In this document: positions 1 to 5,333 of the stretch, one piece after another | Layout of the letters: every line of letters starts with the position of its first letter | How positions within the stretch are numbered: position 1 is the stretch's first letter | Source of the DNA: Actinomycetes bacterium | GTDB taxonomy: Bacteria; Actinomycetota; Actinomycetes; Propionibacteriales; Propionibacteriaceae | Length of the DNA stretch: 6,516 nt | Assembly (NCBI GenBank): GCA_023412435.1 | Contig: JAEYNS010000228.1 | Span: forward strand, 1 to 6,516 | Reading direction: 5' to 3' | Position numbers and translations under genes: made by a program | The notes under the pieces: generated by a model | What the model was told of the DNA's origin: nothing | The model's database searches: none | The model's input: the letters and a program-made list of their open reading frames with translations, nothing else

Positions 1-1337
1 ACGAAGACCCAGGTGGAGGCCGTCACGATGGTCTGGTAGTCGTGCGGCCCCGCTCCTGCGGCAATCAGGTTGTTGGCGATCGCGCCGTACACCGCGACGC
101 CGACCGCGCTTCCCGCGGTCCTGGCGAACACGATCACGCCGGTCACCACCGCCCGCTCGTTCCAGTCGACCGAGGCCTGCGCGGCGATCAGGGACGGCGC
201 GGCCGTCCAGCCCAGGCCGAAGCCGATCGTGAAGCAGGCCAGCGCGACGCTCACAGGGTGTGGCCACGGGCCTGCCACGCCGAGCGCGACCGAGCCTGCG
301 ACGGCGATCAGGGACCCCGCTGTCACGGTCACCCGGTACCCCCACCGCAGGTAGAGCCGGCCGGCGTTCGAGGCTGCCAGTGGCCAGCCGAGGGTCAGCG
401 CGGCCACCGCTGCGCCGGAGACGAGCGGGACGGCGCCGATCGAGTTCTCCAGGTAGGTGGGGACGAAGCTCGTCACCCCGATCAGCAGGGCGCCGACCGC
501 CACCGAGACCAGGGTGCTGGTCCGGATCAGCGGCCTGGCGAGCAGCGAGAGATCAAGCACCGGCTCTGCGGCGCGACGCTCCACAGCGGGGAGGACGGCC
601 AGCGCGACGACGCCGATGCCGAACGCCGCCAGGCTGGGCGGCGAGACCCACGGCCAGGCATTCCCGCCCTGCAGCAGCGCGAGGATCAGCGCCGTGAGCC
701 CGACGGTGAGGACGGCGGCGCCGGCGTAGTCGATCCGGCGCCTGCGCCGCTCGACCACCTCGTGGTACGAGCGCAGCAGAGCCCAGCCGGCGACCAGACA
801 CAGCGGGATGTTGACGAAGAAGATCCAGCGCCAGGAGGCGAACTGGGAGAACAGCCCTCCCAGCGCGGGACCCACCACCGACGAGGCGGCCCACACGCTC
901 GCGATGTAGCCCTGCACCTGGGCGCGCTCGGCCACCGAGTACAGGTCACCGACAATCGTCATCGACATCGGCGCCACCGCGCCGGCGCCGAGCCCCTGGA
1001 CGACCCGGAAGACGATCAGCGCCGGCATGTTCCAGGCCAGGCCGCACAGCACCGAACCCAGCAGGAACAGTCCGATCCCCAGCAGCAGGACGGGCTTGCG
1101 CCCGACAGTGTCGCCGAGCTTGGAGTAGATCGGGACGGACACGGCCTGGGCGAGCAGATAGGTGGAGAACAGCCAGGGGAACTGCTCGAACGAGCCGAGG
1201 TCGGCGACCACCGACGGGACCGCGGTGGCGAGGATCGTGGCATCGATCGCGATCAGGCCGGTGGCCAGCATGAGCGCGAGCAGCACCGCCCCCCGCTCCG
1301 AGCGGAAGCCGACCGTCGCCGCGCGCCTGCTGTTCAC
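1..1337 (-). CDS. DHA2-family MFS transporter (drug/H+ antiporter type), 3' end outside window
   Basis: This is a major facilitator superfamily exporter of the inner membrane, probably a proton-driven drug or metabolite antiporter with 14 helices; the substrate cannot be read from the sequence. Counting from the GTG at 1335-1337, 445 residues are visible. Family motifs appear in order: motif D1 in helix 1 (IDATILATAVPSV, Asp32), motif A in the loop after helix 2 (KLGDTVGRK, residues 73-81), motif B (RVVQG, 111-115) and the antiporter motif C (VVGPALGG, 154-161). A basic linker (VERRRRR, near 195-201) then leads into the extra central helices typical of DHA2. The reading frame is still in a late helix at position 1, so the last one to three helices and the stop codon are missing. 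The start is uncertain. AGGAGG directly abuts the chosen GTG, which is too close to be ideal, while a GTG at 1284-1286 has GGAG nine bases upstream. The gene lies 51 bp after the peptidase on the same strand. I am sure of the family but not of the substrate. Confidence 0.93.
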   Translation of the reverse strand, partial: MNSRRAATVGFRSERGAVLLALMLATGLIAIDATILATAVPSVVADLGSFEQFPWLFSTYLLAQAVSVPIYSKLGDTVGRKPVLLLGIGLFLLGSVLCGLAWNMPALIVFRVVQGLGAGAVAPMSMTIVGDLYSVAERAQVQGYIASVWAASSVVGPALGGLFSQFASWRWIFFVNIPLCLVAGWALLRSYHEVVERRRRRIDYAGAAVLTVGLTALILALLQGGNAWPWVSPPSLAAFGIGVVALAVLPAVERRAAEPVLDLSLLARPLIRTSTLVSVAVGALLIGVTSFVPTYLENSIGAVPLVSGAAVAALTLGWPLAASNAGRLYLRWGYRVTVTAGSLIAVAGSVALGVAGPWPHPVSVALACFTIGFGLGWTAAPSLIAAQASVDWNERAVVTGVIVFARTAGSAVGVAVYGAIANNLIAAGAGPHDYQTIVTASTWVF

Positions 1338-1343
1338 CCTCCT
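1338..1343 (-). promoter_or_regulatory. Shine-Dalgarno-like AGGAGG at the transporter start
   Basis: Read on the minus strand, a perfect AGGAGG touches the GTG at 1335-1337 with no spacer. A ribosome binding site normally needs about 5-9 bases of spacing, so either the site is used poorly or the real start is a downstream codon such as the GTG at 1284-1286. The motif argues that translation of the transporter is initiated independently of the peptidase upstream. Confidence 0.4.
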
Positions 1344-1388
1344 ACCAAGGCCTGCCGGGCGGAGGGTATTCCGGGGGCCTGCCACCGG

Positions 1389-3527
1389 TCAGCCCAGGCG
1401 TCGGCGCAGGAAGGTCCAGGCCAACGCGGCCATATGGGCGGCCTGGGCATTCGTGGCGGCGCCCCCGTGACCACCCTCGATGTTCTCGTAGTAGGTGACA
1501 TCCTTGCCGGCCGCCAGCATGAGCGCGGCCAGCTTCCTGGCGTGCCCGGGGTGCACCCTGTCGTCGCGGGTCGAGGTGGTGAACAGCACCGGCGGGTAGT
1601 CCCGGTTCGGGTCGAACAGGTGGTACGGAGAGAACGTCCTGATGAACTCCCACTCCGCCGGGTCGTCGGGGTCTCCGTACTCCGCCATCCAGGAGGCACC
1701 GGCGAGCAGGTGGCTGTACCGCCGCATGTCGAGCAGCGGCACCTGGATCACGACCGCCCCGAACAGGTCCGGGTACTGGGTGAGCATGTTCCCGGTCAGC
1801 AGGCCGCCGTTCGAGCCGCCCTGGACGCCGAGCCGGGCGTGGCTGGTGATCCCGCGCGCCACCAGGTCCCGGGCGACGGCCGCGAAGTCCTGGTAGGCCC
1901 GGTACCGGTCGGCCTTGAGCGCCGCCTGGTGCCAGCCCGGGCCGTACTCGCCTCCGCCGCGGATGTTCGCCACCGCGTAGACCCCGCCCCGTGCCAGCCA
2001 GGCCCTGCCCACCCCGCCGGAGTAGCCGGGGGTGAGCGAGACCTCGAAGCCGCCGTAGCCGTAGAGCAGGGTGGGGGCGGGCTCGGCACCGTCGTCGGGC
2101 CGGAGCTGGTCCGGCCGGCCCACCACGAAGTAGGGCACCCGGGTGCCGTCCGCCGAGGTTGCGAAGTACTGCGCGGCCGTCAGGCCGGTGGTGTCGAAGA
2201 AGGCCGGCGCGGACTTCAGCGGCACCAGCGGGGTGGCGTCCGGGGCGGAGAGCGAGACCAGCGAGAGAGTGGACGGAGTGAGGTAGCCGGTGGCCACCAC
2301 CCACACCTCGTCGGAGTCCACCGGGTCGACGGCGGCCACTGCCGTCGCCAGCAGGTCGTCGACCACCGCGGGGAACGCCGAGGGGCGCCAGTCGCCGTCG
2401 CGCTCGGGCGGGGTGAGGACGGTGAGCCGGTTCTTGACGTCCTCGAGCACGTTGAGGACCGCGTAGTGCCGGGTCCACGCCAGACCGGCCAGCGAGGTGC
2501 TGGCGGTCGGGGTGAACAGGGCGGTGAACGCCCGGGAGCCGGCCAGGAAGTCGTCGGCCCTGATCACCAGCAGCGAGCCGGCCGGCCAGGTGGTGCCTGC
2601 GACCGTCCAGTCCTCGCGGAGTTCGACGTGCAGCCACTCCCTGTGGAACCCGGCCTCGGCGGAGGCGGGCACGTCGACGGGCACCAGCCGCTGGTGCGGG
2701 GTGCCCAGCCCCTCGACCAGGAACAGTTCCGAGGTGAAGAACGACGGTGACCGGTACACCAGATCGCGCACGAAGCCCGGCACCTGCTGGCGGTAGGCGC
2801 CGACCGCGACATCGCCGTGATCGCCCTCGTGGACCGGTTCGGCGTCGGCCAGCGCAGTCCCGCGGCGCCACAGCCGCACCGTCCGCGGGTACCCGGAGGC
2901 GGTCATCGACCCGGGCCCGAGGTCGGTGGCGACGAGCACCGTGTCCTCGTCCACCCAGGCCAGCTCGCCCTTCGCCTCGGGCCGCAGGAAGCCACCCTCG
3001 GTGGCAGGGATGAAGCGCTTCTCGACCAGGTCGAACTCGCGGGTGACGTCAGCGTCGGAACCGCCGTCGGACAGGTTGACCAAGGCGCGCCGCCACGGCT
3101 GCCCCGGCGCCGGACGCAGCACCGTCGCGCCGTGCCACACCCAGCTCGTCCCCTCGGCGGCGTTCAGCGCGTCCACGTCGAGCACCGTCTCCCACACCGG
3201 CTGCTCGCCCTGGTACGACTCCAGCGTGGTGCGACGCCACAGGCCCCGCTCATGGCGGGCGTCGCGCCAGAAGTTGTAGTACAGCCCGCCGATCCGCGAC
3301 ACCTCGGGGATTCGGTCGTCGGAGTCCAGCACCTCGCGCAGCTCCGCCTCGCAGGTGGCGAAACCCGCGCCCGCGGCCAGCCCGGCGCGGGTCTCGTCGT
3401 TGCGGCGGCGCACCCAGGCCAGGGCAGCCTCGCCCTCGACCTCCTCCAGCCAGCCGAACGGATCCGCTGCGTCGGGGTCGACGGGGCTGGCGACGGTCGC
3501 CTGATCAATGCTCATGGCTTCGGACAC
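1389..3527 (-). CDS. Prolyl oligopeptidase family serine peptidase (S9A)
   Basis: This gene encodes a serine peptidase of the prolyl oligopeptidase family, which cuts short peptides after proline in the cytosol. It has 712 residues from the GTG at 3525-3527, or 708 from the ATG at 3513-3515. The ATG is my preferred start because a TAGTGT hexamer lies eight bases before it. The N-terminal segment (DPFGWLEEVEGE, 22-33) is typical of the family. A beta-propeller region (about 65-430) is followed by an alpha/beta-hydrolase domain. The triad is Ser572 in GGSNGG, Asp655 in RDDRV and His687 in EGGHGG. By alignment with pig prolyl oligopeptidase, Tyr491 (YGYGGF) matches the oxyanion tyrosine, Trp613 (GASWMAEYG) the proline-stacking tryptophan and Arg657 the substrate-binding arginine. 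The length is normal for the family and no signal peptide is visible. All catalytic residues are present, so it should be active; true proline specificity is inferred from Trp613. The transporter gene follows 51 bp downstream. Confidence 0.95.
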   Translation of the reverse strand: MSEAMSIDQATVASPVDPDAADPFGWLEEVEGEAALAWVRRRNDETRAGLAAGAGFATCEAELREVLDSDDRIPEVSRIGGLYYNFWRDARHERGLWRRTTLESYQGEQPVWETVLDVDALNAAEGTSWVWHGATVLRPAPGQPWRRALVNLSDGGSDADVTREFDLVEKRFIPATEGGFLRPEAKGELAWVDEDTVLVATDLGPGSMTASGYPRTVRLWRRGTALADAEPVHEGDHGDVAVGAYRQQVPGFVRDLVYRSPSFFTSELFLVEGLGTPHQRLVPVDVPASAEAGFHREWLHVELREDWTVAGTTWPAGSLLVIRADDFLAGSRAFTALFTPTASTSLAGLAWTRHYAVLNVLEDVKNRLTVLTPPERDGDWRPSAFPAVVDDLLATAVAAVDPVDSDEVWVVATGYLTPSTLSLVSLSAPDATPLVPLKSAPAFFDTTGLTAAQYFATSADGTRVPYFVVGRPDQLRPDDGAEPAPTLLYGYGGFEVSLTPGYSGGVGRAWLARGGVYAVANIRGGGEYGPGWHQAALKADRYRAYQDFAAVARDLVARGITSHARLGVQGGSNGGLLTGNMLTQYPDLFGAVVIQVPLLDMRRYSHLLAGASWMAEYGDPDDPAEWEFIRTFSPYHLFDPNRDYPPVLFTTSTRDDRVHPGHARKLAALMLAAGKDVTYYENIEGGHGGAATNAQAAHMAALAWTFLRRRLG

Positions 3528-3529
3528 TA
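3524..3529 (-). promoter_or_regulatory. Probable -10 element (TAGTGT) of the peptidase gene
   Basis: On the minus strand TAGTGT fits the actinobacterial TAnnnT -10 pattern and ends eight bases before the ATG at 3513-3515. Transcription would then begin within about two bases of that ATG, giving a leaderless or nearly leaderless mRNA; no Shine-Dalgarno sequence is present. No good -35 hexamer is visible 16-18 bases upstream. The hexamer overlaps the alternative GTG start at 3525-3527, which argues against that start. This is an inference from spacing only. Confidence 0.4.
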
Positions 3530-3542
3530 CCCGAACCGGAGT

Positions 3543-3558
3543 GTCGGTCCGGGCCGAC
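3543..3558. repeat. 16-bp near-palindrome in the divergent promoter region, possible operator
   Basis: GTCGGtCCGGgCCGAC is symmetric about position 3550.5, with GTCGG and CCGAC as outer arms and CCGG at the centre; only the pair 3548/3553 breaks the symmetry. It lies 13 bp from each of the two -10-like hexamers, where the -35 regions of both divergent promoters would fall. That placement suits a dimeric regulator acting on both genes. No regulator gene is visible in the window and the element occurs once, so a chance GC-rich palindrome is not excluded. Confidence 0.35.
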
Positions 3559-3571
3559 GGCGGGCCACGGC

Positions 3572-3577
3572 TACCGT
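3572..3577 (+). promoter_or_regulatory. Probable -10 element (TACCGT) for the membrane protein-aminotransferase unit
   Basis: TACCGT matches the TAnnnT -10 pattern and is followed by exactly six bases before the ATG at 3584. This places the expected first transcribed base on the A of that ATG, the classic arrangement of a leaderless actinobacterial mRNA. No ribosome binding site precedes the ATG, which fits. The -35 region is not recognisable. The same short region carries a similar hexamer facing the other way. Confidence 0.45.
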
Positions 3578-3583
3578 CTGCCC

Positions 3584-4102
3584 ATGCAGGCTGCGGAACC
3601 GGCCGGGAGCCGGGAATCAGGAGACCGGAACCGTCCCCGTGACCCGGGCAGGTTCACCGTCGTGGCGCAGTGGGTGCTGGCGGTCGTGCTGCCTGTCTTC
3701 GTCTGGGTCGGGCGGGGGCTGGTCGGGGCCGAGCTCGGCTGGATGGCCGTGATCGGAATCGCTGTCTACGGCCTGCCCATGATCCTGCTCCTGCTGCTGC
3801 CCCCGGTGGTGACGCTGTTCGACAGGACCACCCGTCCCGCCCGGACAGTCCGCCGGTCCTACGCCGTCGCGACCCGCGTGCAGTGGGGGGCGCTCGTACT
3901 CGGCGGGCTGACGATTCCCGACGCCGGCGACAGCGGTCACCTGCCCTCGGCGCTCTCCCGCTGGACCGGGTGGTCGTACGAGGTCTCGGAGTCCATCTTC
4001 TACGTCGCCTTCGGCGTGCTCGTGCTGGCCTGGCTGGCAGCGCTGGTGGCGGCCATCGCCGGTGTCGTCGCCTCCCGCAGGGTCGCCGCGCCCACCGCAT
4101 GA
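3584..4102 (+). CDS. Hypothetical membrane protein, probably four transmembrane helices
   Basis: I do not recognise this 172-residue protein. Hydrophobic segments lie at about residues 25-46, 54-79, 98-113 and 138-163; the third is short and the least certain. The Arg-rich N-terminus (residues 10-23), the basic loop after helix 2 (RTTRPARTVRR, 81-91) and the Arg pair after helix 4 all suggest that both ends and the middle loop face the cytoplasm. The 111-137 loop, with several acidic residues, would then face outward. No catalytic or metal-binding motif stands out and there is no signal-peptide cleavage site. The ATG at 3584 is the natural start, given the -10-like hexamer six bases before it. 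The stop overlaps the aminotransferase start as ATGA, so the two are very probably co-transcribed and translationally coupled. A functional link to that enzyme is not shown. Confidence 0.85.
   Translation: MQAAEPAGSRESGDRNRPRDPGRFTVVAQWVLAVVLPVFVWVGRGLVGAELGWMAVIGIAVYGLPMILLLLLPPVVTLFDRTTRPARTVRRSYAVATRVQWGALVLGGLTIPDAGDSGHLPSALSRWTGWSYEVSESIFYVAFGVLVLAWLAALVAAIAGVVASRRVAAPTA
4099..4102 (+). other. ATGA stop/start overlap between membrane protein and aminotransferase genes
   Basis: The TGA ending the membrane protein gene (4100-4102) shares bases with the ATG of the aminotransferase gene (4099-4101). Such overlaps usually mean one mRNA with coupled translation, the terminating ribosome restarting on the next gene. 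There is only a weak purine run (AGGG) about 16 bases upstream, so the downstream gene may depend on coupling. This holds only if 4099 is the true start. Confidence 0.65.
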
Positions 4103-5328
4103 CCGCCGACGCGCTGGCTGGACGCGGCGGCTGGCTCGCCGTGGCGGCCGGCGCAGGGCTGCTGCGCGGACAGCAGGCCCGCCGCGAGGTGGCGCCGACC
4201 GTGTTCGCCGAGATGTCGGCACTCGCCGCCCGCACGGGAGCCATCAACCTCGGTCAGGGGTTTCCCGACGTGGACGGCCCGGCGGCCATCAGCGAGGCCG
4301 CGATTGCGGCGATCCGGGCCGGCCACAACCAGTACCCGCCCGGCCAGGGGATCGCCGAACTGCGGCTGGCGGTGGCCGACCACCAGCGACGCCACTACGG
4401 CCTGGACGTCCACCCCGACGCCGTCCTGGTCACCACCGGCGCCACCGAGGCGCTGGCAGCCACGATCCTGGCCCTCACCGGGCCGGGCGACGAGGTGATC
4501 ACCCTCGAGCCGTTCTACGACTCCTATGCCGGCGTGATCGCCCTGGCCGGGGCCCGGCATGTGCCGGTCGGGCTGGTCCCAGGACCGGACGGCTTCCGGC
4601 TCGACGTGGCCGCGCTCCGGGCGGCGGCCTCGCCGCGCACGCGGCTGCTACTGGTGAACTCGCCGCACAATCCCACCGGCACCGTGCTGACCGACGACGA
4701 ACTCGCCGCGCTGGCGCAGGTGGCCACCGAGCGCGACGCGATTGTCCTCACCGACGAGGTGTACGAGCACCTCACCTACGACGGGGCTGTGCACCGCCCG
4801 ATGGCGACCCTGCCGGGAATGGCGGAGCGCACCCTGACGGTGTCGTCATCCGGCAAGACCTTCTCGTTCACCGGGTGGAAGATCGGCTGGGTGCACGGGC
4901 CCGAGCCGCTGGTCACCGCCGTCCGGACCGTGAAGCAGTTCCTCACCTACGTCTCGGGGGCACCCTTCCAACCGGCGATAGCGGGCGCCCTGGCCGACGA
5001 CGAGGCGCCCCGAAGGCTGGCCGCCTCGCTGGCCGAGCGGCGTGACCTGCTGTGCGCGGGCCTGGCAGCGGCAGGCTTCACGGTGACCCGGCCGCGCGGC
5101 ACCTACTTCGTGGTGGCGGACGGCGCCCCGCTCGGCTTCCCCGACGGCGCCGAGCTGTGCCGGCGGCTGCCCGAGCTGGCGGGGGTGGTGGCCATCCCGA
5201 TGACGGCCTTCTGCCTGCCCGGCTCGGCCACCCACGCCGCGCTGCGGTCCTCACTGCGGTTCACCTTCGTGAAGCGTCCCGACGTGCTGCGCCAAGCCTC
5301 GGTACGGCTGGCCCGGCTCGCCGGCTGA
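4099..5328 (+). CDS. PLP-dependent class I/II aminotransferase, DapC/kynurenine aminotransferase type
   Basis: This is a fold-type I pyridoxal-phosphate aminotransferase, cytosolic, moving an amino group between an amino acid and a 2-oxo acid. From the ATG at 4099 it has 409 residues. Visible landmarks are the N-terminal block FAEMSALAARTGAINLGQGF (residues 36-55), the cofactor-phosphate motif GATEA, Asn191 in NSPHNPTG, Asp219 and Tyr222 in TDEVYEH, the Schiff-base lysine Lys253 in SSSGKTFS, and the substrate-carboxylate arginine Arg387 in LRFTF. All expected active-site residues are present. The sequence reads closely like the mycobacterial N-succinyldiaminopimelate aminotransferase DapC of lysine and cell-wall synthesis. 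Related enzymes act on kynurenine, glutamine or methionine, so the substrate is open. The chosen start gives roughly 30 extra N-terminal residues; GTG codons at 4141 and 4189 are alternatives. I prefer 4099 because of the ATGA overlap with the preceding gene. Confidence 0.93.
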   Translation: MTADALAGRGGWLAVAAGAGLLRGQQARREVAPTVFAEMSALAARTGAINLGQGFPDVDGPAAISEAAIAAIRAGHNQYPPGQGIAELRLAVADHQRRHYGLDVHPDAVLVTTGATEALAATILALTGPGDEVITLEPFYDSYAGVIALAGARHVPVGLVPGPDGFRLDVAALRAAASPRTRLLLVNSPHNPTGTVLTDDELAALAQVATERDAIVLTDEVYEHLTYDGAVHRPMATLPGMAERTLTVSSSGKTFSFTGWKIGWVHGPEPLVTAVRTVKQFLTYVSGAPFQPAIAGALADDEAPRRLAASLAERRDLLCAGLAAAGFTVTRPRGTYFVVADGAPLGFPDGAELCRRLPELAGVVAIPMTAFCLPGSATHAALRSSLRFTFVKRPDVLRQASVRLARLAG

Positions 5329-5333
5329 GGTGT

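Noticed and set aside
1338..1388. A terminator between the peptidase and transporter genes
   Set aside because: The gap has an 8-bp direct repeat (GGCAGGCC) and some GC-rich pairing, but no clean hairpin followed by a U tract.
42..2750. A 902-codon open frame on the plus strand lying opposite the transporter and peptidase genes
   Set aside because: It is antisense to two genes with clear family motifs. Its translation is low-complexity Arg/Gly/Gln/His-rich sequence, as expected when stop codons are rare in very GC-rich DNA.
2817..3752. A 311-codon plus-strand open frame crossing the divergent promoter region
   Set aside because: It is antisense to the peptidase and then out of frame with the membrane protein. 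Its composition is Gly/Arg/Pro-rich with no recognisable motif.
3670..4098. The in-frame upstream extension of the aminotransferase to position 3670
   Set aside because: It overlaps the membrane protein gene in another frame and reads as Arg/Ala-rich sequence unlike any aminotransferase; the ATG at 4099 is the sensible limit.
4000..4560. A 186-codon minus-strand open frame across the aminotransferase start
   Set aside because: It is a shadow of the aminotransferase and membrane protein coding sequence and has no motif or ribosome binding site.
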